From: Saccharomycopsis fibuligera x Saccharomycopsis cf. fibuligera
Lineage: Eukaryota > Ascomycota > Saccharomycetes > Ascoideales > Saccharomycopsidaceae
Length of the DNA: 64,000 nucleotides
NCBI GenBank assembly: GCA_001936135.1
Contig: CP012816.1
Coordinates: forward strand, 1,243,501 to 1,307,500
Direction of reading: 5' to 3'
The notes below the pieces were generated by a model. It was not told where the DNA came from. It did not search any database and saw only the letters and a program-made list of their open reading frames with translations. Shown here piece after piece: positions 52,045 through 60,911 of this stretch; the stretch's first letter is position 1; each line of letters starts with the position of its first letter. Made by a program: the position numbers and the translations under genes.

Positions 52045-52244
52045 TTCCCAGAAAGTAGAGATAATACTGACTGCTGTAAGACATATCCAGTTACCTGCAC
52101 CTTGGCTACATGCCTGCCAGTTGAATGCCAATTTTTGAAACGATCTCAACAATTGCTTGTGTATATTGGTGTTGGATGTGCTCTTGAACAACATGTTGTC
52201 TTTCTCAACGCATCGCTCGAGACCCCGGCGCATGCACGGGTAAT

Positions 52245-52270
52245 CTCATCTTGCATGCAAAAAAATTTTT
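52245..52270. promoter_or_regulatory. PAC-like plus RRPE-like pair upstream of NOP2
   Basis: CTCATC (reverse of the PAC core GATGAG) at 52245-52250 and AAAAATTTTT (RRPE) at 52261-52270, 165-190 nt before the NOP2 ATG. This pair marks the ribosome-biogenesis regulon in yeasts. Motifs are seen; control is inferred. Confidence 0.55.
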
Positions 52271-52435
52271 TTTTTTTTTTTTATTCCTAAGAACGTTTTA
52301 GAGTAAAAATGATGCTTTCCATATAGACACCAACCAACATAGCCTTTCTTTGCAGGGTGTATCATAACTACTACTATTATCAATAGTAATATTAGTAATA
52401 TCTATACCAGCACAATCTGATAAAGTACATACAAA

Positions 52436-54412
52436 ATGGGAAGACGTGCTAAGAGCAAACAAGCTGCCCCACCCTCTTTTGACGATTTCAAAAAAGATAG
52501 ACAAAAGAAAGAAGATAAGCAATTGAAGAGAAAAAGATCCGCTTCAGTTACAGATGAGAAAGACTTGAAAGATTTCAAAAAGCAGCAAAACAAGTCTGAC
52601 AGCAAGTCCAAGACTGATAAAAAATCCAAAAAAGATAAGGTCAAGCCAACCAAGAAGGGCAAAAAGATTGATAAGGAAGAACCGGCTCTTGAAGACGATG
52701 AAGAAATTGCCAATACCAGAAAATCTCTCTTTGACGATAATGACGATCCCGAAGAAGAAGCCATGGATGAATATAATGATGAAGATCTTAATGACGAATT
52801 TGATGTTGAAGCTGATAGCGACGATCAAGATGATATTGATGAATCTACCAGGGAAGCCAAAATGGCTCTTTTCAGCGATGATGAAGATGCTGCTGACAAT
52901 ATGGAAGATTTGAGACAATTGAACGAAATAAGTACACAACAGGCTCTCAATATTAAAGGTGTGGGCGAAACTGCTTCTGATGATGAAGAAGTAGCAAGCG
53001 ATGACGAGGAAGACAGTGATAAGGATTCGGATGATTACGAATCTGCTGAAGAAGGCGAAGAGGGCGAAATGGTGCTTGAGAAAAACCCAAGAGCCAAGAT
53101 TTTGCCAACTGAAGAAGAAAAAATCAAAGAAAGAGAAGAAGGTGGAGGGAAACCTGATGTTACCATTCTTCGTACTAGAATGATTGAAATTGGTAAAGTT
53201 TTAGAAGATTTCAAAAATATGGCTGAAGAAGGAAGATCAAGACAAGAACATATTGATCAATTGCTCTCTGATATATGCGACTATTTCGGATACACTCCAT
53301 TCTTGGCGGAAAAATTATTCAACTTGTTTAGTGTCAGCGAAGCTATGGAATTTTTTGAAGCTAACGAAATTGCTAGACCAATCACTATTAGAACCAACAC
53401 TTTGAAGACCAGTCGTCGTGATTTGGCTCAAGCTTTGGTGAATAAAGGTGTCAATTTGCAACCTATTGGAAAATGGACTAAAGTTGGATTGCAAGTATTT
53501 GACTCCCAAGTGCCAATTGGGGCTACTCCAGAATACTTGTCTGGTCAATATATCTTGCAAGCCGCATCATCATTTTTGCCGGTGATGGCATTGGACCCGC
53601 AAGAAAATGAAAGAGTTCTTGATATGGCTGCTGCACCAGGTGGTAAAACTACTTACATTTCCGCAATGATGAAAAATACCGGCTGTGTGTTTGCTAATGA
53701 TGCTAATAAGGCTAGAACCAAATCCTTGATTGCTAATATCCATCGTTTGGGATGCAAAAATACTATTGTGTGTAACTATGATGCTAGAGAATTCCCAAAA
53801 GTCATGGGCGGATTTGATAGAGTGTTATTAGATGCTCCATGCTCTGGTACTGGGGTCATTGCTAAAGATGAAAGTGTTAAGACTTCTAGAACTGAAAAAG
53901 ATTTTATCCAAATACCTCACTTGCAAAAGCAATTGCTTTTATCAGCTATCGATTCTGTTAATGCTCATTCAGAAACTGGTGGGTATATTGTTTACTCTAC
54001 TTGTTCTGTTGCTGTCGAAGAAAATGAAGCGGTTGTTGACTACGCCTTGCGTAAGAGACCTAACGTTAAGCTTGTGGATACTGGCTTGACAATTGGTAAA
54101 GAAGGGTTCACCAGCTTCAGAGGAAAACATTTCAATCCCAAGGTGAAATTGACTAGACGTTATTATCCTCATGTGTATAACGTGGACGGGTTTTTTGTTG
54201 CCAAGTTCCAGAAAGTTGCTGCCAGTGTCCATGATGATAGTAAGGCTGGTGCTGCTGAAAAAGAAGCCATGGCTAGAGCCGATGACGACCAGGAAAGTAT
54301 TATTAAGAACGATTTTGCCTCTTTCGATGCGGAAGAGGATAAACAGCTCATAGAAAAGAGTAAAATTGTTCAACAACAAAAGAGAGCAAGAAAGATAAGA
54401 CCAACGAAATGA
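52436..54412 (+). CDS. NOP2: Nop2, rRNA cytosine-C5 methyltransferase (NSUN1)
   Basis: A 658-residue nucleolar protein. Nop2 methylates C2870 of 25S rRNA in yeast and is needed to build the 60S subunit. The N-terminal 240 residues are Lys-rich then strongly acidic (D/E blocks). The catalytic part (about 250-600) has ITIRTNTLKTSRRDLA and GATPEYLSGQYILQ, the SAM loop DMAAAPGGKTT (396-406), LLDAPCSGTGV with Cys469 (motif IV) and VYSTCSV with Cys523 (motif VI, the nucleophile in this family), then KHFNPKVKLTRRYYPH. A Lys/Arg-rich tail (KRARKIRPTK) suits nucleolar retention. The first ATG is used; yeast Nop2 is 618 aa. UTP10 follows on the same strand after 416 nt. Confidence 0.97.
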   Translation: MGRRAKSKQAAPPSFDDFKKDRQKKEDKQLKRKRSASVTDEKDLKDFKKQQNKSDSKSKTDKKSKKDKVKPTKKGKKIDKEEPALEDDEEIANTRKSLFDDNDDPEEEAMDEYNDEDLNDEFDVEADSDDQDDIDESTREAKMALFSDDEDAADNMEDLRQLNEISTQQALNIKGVGETASDDEEVASDDEEDSDKDSDDYESAEEGEEGEMVLEKNPRAKILPTEEEKIKEREEGGGKPDVTILRTRMIEIGKVLEDFKNMAEEGRSRQEHIDQLLSDICDYFGYTPFLAEKLFNLFSVSEAMEFFEANEIARPITIRTNTLKTSRRDLAQALVNKGVNLQPIGKWTKVGLQVFDSQVPIGATPEYLSGQYILQAASSFLPVMALDPQENERVLDMAAAPGGKTTYISAMMKNTGCVFANDANKARTKSLIANIHRLGCKNTIVCNYDAREFPKVMGGFDRVLLDAPCSGTGVIAKDESVKTSRTEKDFIQIPHLQKQLLLSAIDSVNAHSETGGYIVYSTCSVAVEENEAVVDYALRKRPNVKLVDTGLTIGKEGFTSFRGKHFNPKVKLTRRYYPHVYNVDGFFVAKFQKVAASVHDDSKAGAAEKEAMARADDDQESIIKNDFASFDAEEDKQLIEKSKIVQQQKRARKIRPTK

Positions 54413-54828
54413 GGGGTCTTGAATGGTGAAATTGCTGATTTATGATTAGGCTGGTGTTTGTTAGAAGTAATCAGTGACTTTTTAATTAAATTCTTTAAGT
54501 ATAAACACAGTTTTCTTAAATGTAAGCTGTTATTGAATTTTGGTTTTAAAGTGAATGTTATCAATACAGTGATTATACGCTTTTGAAATTCTTGCATGAA
54601 CATACATAATGTTTTATTACCCGTATGCATGGTGCACAAAATGCGCTATATGCGATGCCTTTTAAAAAATTTTTTTTTTTCTTTTTTTTTCTTAAATTTC
54701 AATATATGCAATATCTAATTTCTGCTTCTCGCAACACTTCCCAACCATACTAGCCAACCAGATTTTGCCTCGGATAACCTGATTATCCAGCATATTTTAC
54801 AGGCAAAGCAAATATAATTTTATTCAAG
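54413..54828. other. intergenic NOP2-UTP10 with UTP10 promoter
   Basis: About 415 nt, AT-rich; contains the motif pair listed at 54652-54674. Nothing else. Confidence 0.6.
54652..54674. promoter_or_regulatory. PAC-like plus RRPE-like pair upstream of UTP10
   Basis: GCGATG (54652-54657, a partial PAC) followed by AAAAATTTTT (54665-54674), about 160 nt before the ATG. This is the same arrangement, element order and spacing as upstream of NOP2. Confidence 0.45.
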
Positions 54829-57800
54829 ATGTCTTTGGCAAGTCAGCTCAATAATATCGCTACTGCTAGTGCCAGTACGGTGTTGGACAGAAAAAAGAGA
54901 CAAAAAATTCATTCTGCCTCTTTGATTTTTGATTCAAAAGTCGCTGCTACTCAAGATTACAGCACAATCTTGTCTCATTCTTTAGAAGCCCTTGATGAAC
55001 TTGAAGAAGTGAACAGTGTGTTTGGCAAATTTAGAAACTCCTTGTTTTCTGAGACTTCCATCGGAGTTGATCGTAACGTGCAGTCAAAAGACCAGAATAG
55101 AGATTTGGATAATGCTATTGATAGTTATTTAGCATTGATCGCCCCATATTGGAATTCTCCCTTGAGTTATAATTCTGTGGAATATCTTGTTCGTCGTTTT
55201 TACATCCACATCCACAATTCTGAGTCATTCTTGTTGTCGGTTTTACCTTATTACAATACTCCAATATTCGTCAAGATACTCTCCATCATTCCTACGTTAC
55301 CACCAATTTTTTCATGGTTAACAAATTTAAAAAAAACTGGCAAGACGCCAACTAGAGAAGCAATTATTAGAGGCGGCTTCAGTGATGTTGAATTTTCTCA
55401 ATTATATATGGATTACGTGCTTGTTCAAGTTAGAAGAAAATTCGCGTATCCAAACCAATTGATTTTCTTTGTCAGTTCCATTGTTGCTTCACTCTCTTAT
55501 AATTCTACCAATGAGATGTTTTTGGAAAGATCTACTGGATCTATTTTAAGAACTGCTGCTGAACTTTTGGATACAAATAGAATGGAAACTCAAGTGGCTG
55601 CTAGTACAATTCTTGTTGTTTTGGCTGCTACTATTCCTCTTTCGGATGCCATTATCGATCAAATTGTGGCAGGAATCTTGAATAAACCAGTTAATAAAAA
55701 ATCTGCGTTGACTTCTATTTACAAGACCTATCAAACTATTCAAGGGGTTCCTAGTGCATTTCCATTAAAATACTTTAAACTGTTGATAAAGTTGATTCAT
55801 GGCGCAGGTATTCATGTTTTCGAAAACTTGGTGAGTACGGATGCCAGCGAAGGTTACAAACTTTTCATTTCCTTTTTAAGAACTGCCATCCAAGAGAATG
55901 CTTTGGACAAATTGGAAAACCTATACGTTCTTCTTGATAATGCTACTCTTTCAACAAATTTGAAAACTATTCTTATTCAAGATTCCATCAAAGCTAGTTT
56001 GAATCAAACTTTGGAAGACAAGAGTCAATTGACATCCTTTATCGAGTACGTTGCTAAACTTGACAAAGACTTGTTTATCAATATTTTGGAAAGTGAGTTT
56101 AGACTTACTATTAGCGATCTTGAAATGAATTTACAGACTGTATTGTCAGTTTTGAAAACTCAAGAAGTTGAAGAAGCTGAAGTGATCAAACCGATGCTTG
56201 ACTTGAATGGTAAAGAAAGCGAGAATGCTAAAGAAATTCAAACTATTGAATCTCTCATAAATGAAAACGTTCATAAGCACGGCTCTTTTTTGGTATTGAC
56301 TAGTGAAATCGACGTTGAGTTCAGCAAATTGTCTCAACTTTTCATAAGAGCTGTTAAGTTTGATTTGACAAAAATTTTTTTGTCTACTGTTTTTCAAAAA
56401 GATGAGTCCATCGGACTCACTTTCTTGCTTAGAATAGCCGTGACTAAAGGATGCCCAATAATTGTACGGGTTGAGGCTTTGGATGAATTAGTCAAGTCAA
56501 CTAAATCATTAGCTAATAATTCGCTTTTAATCACATTGTTCCCAATATATTTGGTGTTGCTTTCTGATGCAAACAAGACCATTCGAAAGAAAGTCGTACA
56601 ATTGTTGGACATTTTGAGGAAAAATTTGATTGCTGCTAAAGCTAATGCCGAGTTAAGTGAGAACATATTCCTTAAGGATGAAATTTACGGTAAAGAAAAC
56701 GCTTCCAAGATTATTGTGTTAAGTCCAAAGGATTCTTTGAAGGTTACGGATATCTTGTTAGCTAATGGCAGCTCATTAGTGATTGACAAGACACAGCTTT
56801 TCAGAATTTTCGAGTCATTGATTTATAAAGGCCCTTCATGCAAGAAAATTAATGATTTGGTATTGGCTTATTTGAGCGTTCACTCAACTATTATTAATTT
56901 GCCATATATCAAAATCAATTTAATTCGTTTGACAAACTTGGGAACTAAATGTATCAAGAACTCTTCTGCTTCGGCTTACATTTACAATGACTTCTTGAAT
57001 AAGTATTTTAACAATAGACAATTTTGGATTGAACAATGTGCTACTGCTAAACTCGACTTTAATTATTTTGAAAGCCAGGTTTTGGATTTATTAAACTTGG
57101 ACAATCATGTCAAGAACGAGCATAAAAAGACTGCAATTATTTCATCATTGAGTTTCTTGCAAAAGGCAATGAACTCAAACCACCAAGAATTAGTGGATGC
57201 ATCAATTGCTAAATTGGTCAACAACTTCTCCCTTTTGAAGATTGATTATCAAATTGCATTGGCACAAAATGTTATCGAGAGTGCTAATTCCGAGGAAGTA
57301 GATGTGTTGTATGATCCATTGTTAACTTTGCAATCATTGCCATTGACCACTGAAGTATTTGTTAGGTTGCTTGCTAATTTCCAACTTTATAAAAACAGTG
57401 CGCAAAGTGCTGCAACTTCTGCTGATAACTCCAATGCTAATGTTAATGAAAATGTTCCAAAGAGAAGAAGAAGGTCGTCAGCTAGCACAAAACAAGCAAT
57501 GAAGAAAACAGAAGTCACCAAATTAGCTGAAGTCCATTTGAGAAACGTAATTTTATTATTGGAAACTTTTGAAAAAGTTGGTTCTCAATTACAACCAAAC
57601 AGTGATCTTCTAGTGAATTTGTTTAACTTGCTATCTGATTTGGAAACTTTAGGAACTGATGGAAATTTGCCAGTGTTGTATGCTCAAGAATCGTTAGCTA
57701 ATTGTTTGATTATCAGTATTAAGAGTTCCAGTAAGTATCAAGTGAAGCTTGATTCGAACTCCATTAGAGCAGATGTTCTTGTCAGTATCATTAGATCGTC

Positions 57801-60462
57801 TAACTCGCCACAGTTGCAAAACAAGTTATTGTTGGTTATTGCTGAATTAGCAATTTTGGAACCAGAATTCATTTTGCATTCGATAATGCCAATTTTTACT
57901 TTTATGGGTGCTTACACTGTTAAACAAGATGATGAGTATTCTTCCTATGTTATTGAACAAACAATTTCTAAAGTCATTCCAGTATTAGCTTTGAATGCTA
58001 ATAGTAATGGTAACAAGGTGGAAGAAATTGAATTTTTGTTGACCAGTTTTATTAGTGCATTCAGTCACATCCCAAGACATCGTAGAGTTAATTTATTTGC
58101 TACTTTGTCTTCAATCTTGGGACCAGAAAACTCTATTCATATTATCTTGTTTTTGGTCGGAAAGCTATACTCTAAGGCTGCAGTTAAACATAGATACAAT
58201 GAGTGTAAATTGTTGGTTGACTTTGTTAAATCATTGATGAAGCATTTTGAAATTACAGAGCAATTGTCCTCTATTAAAAATTTCTTGAATCTTTGGTCGA
58301 TTATTCCAAATTCAAAGGTTGATGATTCCACTAGCGAGGAAATCTTGACTCAAATCAAGTCCAGATCTATATTAGGACCCGAATTTCTCGAAATGAGTGA
58401 CAATGAACTTTTATTATTGAAAAAGAATTTGGTCAGCTTTATTGAAAGAAGTATCATTACTGAATCAGAAACCAGCAGACACAGTTTGCCGTACTTGAAA
58501 TTACAAGTGGCTACTTTATTACTTGATCCAAGAGCAAGCCAGCAACAAATAGATGGCCTTTTGGATGTTTTCAATGCAGTTATTAAATTAGTGTTGGTTG
58601 AATTGTCTTCAAATATCCAGAGAAGTGTTGACACTGATAGTGAAGTTTTTGAGCTTCAAAGCAAAATCAACAAGAAGTTTTATAGATTGTTGAATGATGT
58701 GCTTAGTTTATTACCAATTAAGTACTTTGTTGAATCAGTTATTAAATTAATTGAGTTGCCTCATACTGAGGAAAACATTGCGGTTATTTCCAATGTTATT
58801 TTCTTGTCTTCTAGACAATTCGATTTGGAAACATCTGATAATGAAGTATCTGTGGAAAGCGGTAACGCATTGAGTGCGAGATTAGTACAAATTGTTGGTG
58901 ATTATTCAAATGATAAAAAACCAGAGACTCTTGAAATTGCTCAAAATTCATTGGATACGTTGAGTTCATTGGTTAACAAGTTCCAACAAAAATTGAACAG
59001 TGATTTCATGATGACATTGATGAGCATGTTGACTAAAGTTGATGCTAATAATGTCAGTTTTATTAACGATTTTGAATCACCTGAATTGATCATTTCCTCA
59101 TTAAATTTGATCAGTAATATAGTTTCGATTATTGGTATTAGAACAATTGGATTTCTTTCTAAGATTCTTCCACCAAGTTTCGAAGTCTTTGAAAGAAGCA
59201 ACAAGTTATCCAAAAAGGAAGATCAAGCGGATGCTGGTGAGGTTGATTCCGAAGATGAGGATTCAGATGAAGATTCAGATGAAGAAGATGACGAAGAAAC
59301 TACCCATCAGCTTGTTCAAACCTCAGTTGCTTTATTATATTCTTGTTTTATTAAAAAAATTCCTCAGATCATGTCTTCCAGTTTGCACAGAATCTTATAT
59401 GAATTACTCAACACCAACCTAATTAAGAAGGATATAAAATTATCGATCTTGAACATTGTCTTTACCCATATTGACTTGAAGGTGCTCTTTAAAACATTGC
59501 TTAACTTGTGGGATTCTAAAGAGTTTGAAAGATACTCATCAAGCTCAATTGGATTATACTTGAACTTGTTGACTCAAACCATTGAATCTCTTGAGAAGTC
59601 TATTACGGTCAGTGTTGCTTCCGGGTTCTTGAAGTTTATGCTATCCAGTTTTGAATTCATTAGAAATAATGACGAAAGCGTATTCAACAAGAATGCAATT
59701 GCGAGAATTGAGTCTTTGCTTTTCAGCAGTGAGCTTCAATTTGTGATGAAATTGAATGACAAATCTTTCAGACCAATTTTTAGCGCTGCGGTTAGTTGGG
59801 CGTTTGATAACAATAATATGACTACGCAAGACGATTTCACTAGAGTTGTCATCTTTATCAAGTTTTTCAACAAGTTACAAGAAAATCTAAAGTCAATTAT
59901 TACAAACTACTACTCTTACTTTTTAGATAACATCTACGCCTTGTTGAATAAGTTTTTGAGCAAGCAAATCCCAGTCGATGTTAACGAAGATTATATTTTG
60001 AACGTTAAGAGATTGGTGTTTATATCTCTTAACACTTCATTTAAATACGACCAAGATGAATACTGGTTGGTTAACACAAGATTTGAAAAGATGTCACTAG
60101 CTTTAACTGATCAGCTTACCGTTACCGAAGCCAAGATTGGTAAACATTTGACTAAGGCTATTACTACGTTGGCTGTCAAGAACAGTAAGGTGGCTGATCA
60201 TAATAAGGCATTAAGTAAATTGTTAATCAATCATGTCAAGGTGGACTGTTCCACTCAGGAGAAGTTTTCCACTATTAAGGTGTTCGAGAATATTTTTGTT
60301 AAGGTGGGCACTAGTTGGTTGAGTTTATTGCCACAGTTTGTCCCTATTATTGCTGAGTTGTTGGAGGACGATGATGAAAAGATTGAAATGGAGGTTAGAA
60401 GTGGGTTGGTTAAGGTTATTGAAGATGTTCTTGGTGAAAGTTTGGATAAATATTTGGATTGA
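54829..60462 (+). CDS. UTP10: Utp10, HEAT-repeat subunit of the t-UTP/SSU processome (HEATR1)
   Basis: A 1877-residue HEAT-repeat protein. Utp10 is part of the t-UTP (UtpA) complex that binds the 5' ETS of pre-rRNA first and links rDNA transcription to 18S maturation. The start MSLASQLNNIA and LDRKKRQKIHSASLIFDSK with AATQDY match the family N-terminus. Other landmarks are RRRRSSASTK (about 880), LSDLETLGTDGNLPVLYAQE, LHSIMPIFTFMGAYTVKQDDE, HIPRHRRVNLF, an acidic loop near 1475-1490, and the C-terminal BP28 region ending LLPQFVPIIAELLEDDDE. The length is close to that in baker's yeast (1769 aa). Single exon. Confidence 0.97.
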   Translation: MSLASQLNNIATASASTVLDRKKRQKIHSASLIFDSKVAATQDYSTILSHSLEALDELEEVNSVFGKFRNSLFSETSIGVDRNVQSKDQNRDLDNAIDSYLALIAPYWNSPLSYNSVEYLVRRFYIHIHNSESFLLSVLPYYNTPIFVKILSIIPTLPPIFSWLTNLKKTGKTPTREAIIRGGFSDVEFSQLYMDYVLVQVRRKFAYPNQLIFFVSSIVASLSYNSTNEMFLERSTGSILRTAAELLDTNRMETQVAASTILVVLAATIPLSDAIIDQIVAGILNKPVNKKSALTSIYKTYQTIQGVPSAFPLKYFKLLIKLIHGAGIHVFENLVSTDASEGYKLFISFLRTAIQENALDKLENLYVLLDNATLSTNLKTILIQDSIKASLNQTLEDKSQLTSFIEYVAKLDKDLFINILESEFRLTISDLEMNLQTVLSVLKTQEVEEAEVIKPMLDLNGKESENAKEIQTIESLINENVHKHGSFLVLTSEIDVEFSKLSQLFIRAVKFDLTKIFLSTVFQKDESIGLTFLLRIAVTKGCPIIVRVEALDELVKSTKSLANNSLLITLFPIYLVLLSDANKTIRKKVVQLLDILRKNLIAAKANAELSENIFLKDEIYGKENASKIIVLSPKDSLKVTDILLANGSSLVIDKTQLFRIFESLIYKGPSCKKINDLVLAYLSVHSTIINLPYIKINLIRLTNLGTKCIKNSSASAYIYNDFLNKYFNNRQFWIEQCATAKLDFNYFESQVLDLLNLDNHVKNEHKKTAIISSLSFLQKAMNSNHQELVDASIAKLVNNFSLLKIDYQIALAQNVIESANSEEVDVLYDPLLTLQSLPLTTEVFVRLLANFQLYKNSAQSAATSADNSNANVNENVPKRRRRSSASTKQAMKKTEVTKLAEVHLRNVILLLETFEKVGSQLQPNSDLLVNLFNLLSDLETLGTDGNLPVLYAQESLANCLIISIKSSSKYQVKLDSNSIRADVLVSIIRSSNSPQLQNKLLLVIAELAILEPEFILHSIMPIFTFMGAYTVKQDDEYSSYVIEQTISKVIPVLALNANSNGNKVEEIEFLLTSFISAFSHIPRHRRVNLFATLSSILGPENSIHIILFLVGKLYSKAAVKHRYNECKLLVDFVKSLMKHFEITEQLSSIKNFLNLWSIIPNSKVDDSTSEEILTQIKSRSILGPEFLEMSDNELLLLKKNLVSFIERSIITESETSRHSLPYLKLQVATLLLDPRASQQQIDGLLDVFNAVIKLVLVELSSNIQRSVDTDSEVFELQSKINKKFYRLLNDVLSLLPIKYFVESVIKLIELPHTEENIAVISNVIFLSSRQFDLETSDNEVSVESGNALSARLVQIVGDYSNDKKPETLEIAQNSLDTLSSLVNKFQQKLNSDFMMTLMSMLTKVDANNVSFINDFESPELIISSLNLISNIVSIIGIRTIGFLSKILPPSFEVFERSNKLSKKEDQADAGEVDSEDEDSDEDSDEEDDEETTHQLVQTSVALLYSCFIKKIPQIMSSSLHRILYELLNTNLIKKDIKLSILNIVFTHIDLKVLFKTLLNLWDSKEFERYSSSSIGLYLNLLTQTIESLEKSITVSVASGFLKFMLSSFEFIRNNDESVFNKNAIARIESLLFSSELQFVMKLNDKSFRPIFSAAVSWAFDNNNMTTQDDFTRVVIFIKFFNKLQENLKSIITNYYSYFLDNIYALLNKFLSKQIPVDVNEDYILNVKRLVFISLNTSFKYDQDEYWLVNTRFEKMSLALTDQLTVTEAKIGKHLTKAITTLAVKNSKVADHNKALSKLLINHVKVDCSTQEKFSTIKVFENIFVKVGTSWLSLLPQFVPIIAELLEDDDEKIEMEVRSGLVKVIEDVLGESLDKYLD

Positions 60463-60772
60463 GAAAGTAGATAGGTAATTTACAGCATTGCTATATAAAC
60501 TAGCATTAGTCTTTAAACTTTTAATTGCGATTTGGAGTTGTAAGTTCATTGCTTTTACAATAATTGGACAGTAATCCCGATGTGTATTTGCTTTATTATG
60601 GTATTGGTTATAGATTGATCTTTTATACTAATATACATTAAGAGAAACATAAATAAAATATAGAAATACAGTTCCCGAGTTGAGAAAATAGAGCTAAAAT
60701 TACACAAAAAATAAACGACAGACTAGTAACATAAGCAGAAGTAAAGAAAAAATTATTTTAACGTTTTTTAAC

Positions 60773-60822
<50 letters not shown>

Positions 60823-60911
60823 AAAAAAACCCATAAAAGTCAATTCATATTTATTATTGCCGCAGTTGTAAAGCTCAAGATATCAAGGCTTACCTGAATA
60901 AAGTTCTTCAA
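60463..60911. other. intergenic between convergent UTP10 and the ING gene
   Basis: About 450 nt, very AT-rich, with a CA-repeat running into a 35-nt A run (60786-60820). Confidence 0.6.
60786..60820. repeat. poly(A) tract, 35 nt
   Basis: Preceded by a short CACACA run, in a convergent 3' interval. Confidence 0.95.

Larger units (their letters stand above)
51135..52435. other. intergenic between the Sel1-repeat gene and NOP2
   Basis: About 1.3 kb. It holds GTTTTTTT-type repeats (51150-51215), a 38-nt T run (51259-51296), a 28-nt A run (52017-52044) and the NOP2 promoter with PAC-like and RRPE-like elements. Small frames here look random. Confidence 0.6.
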
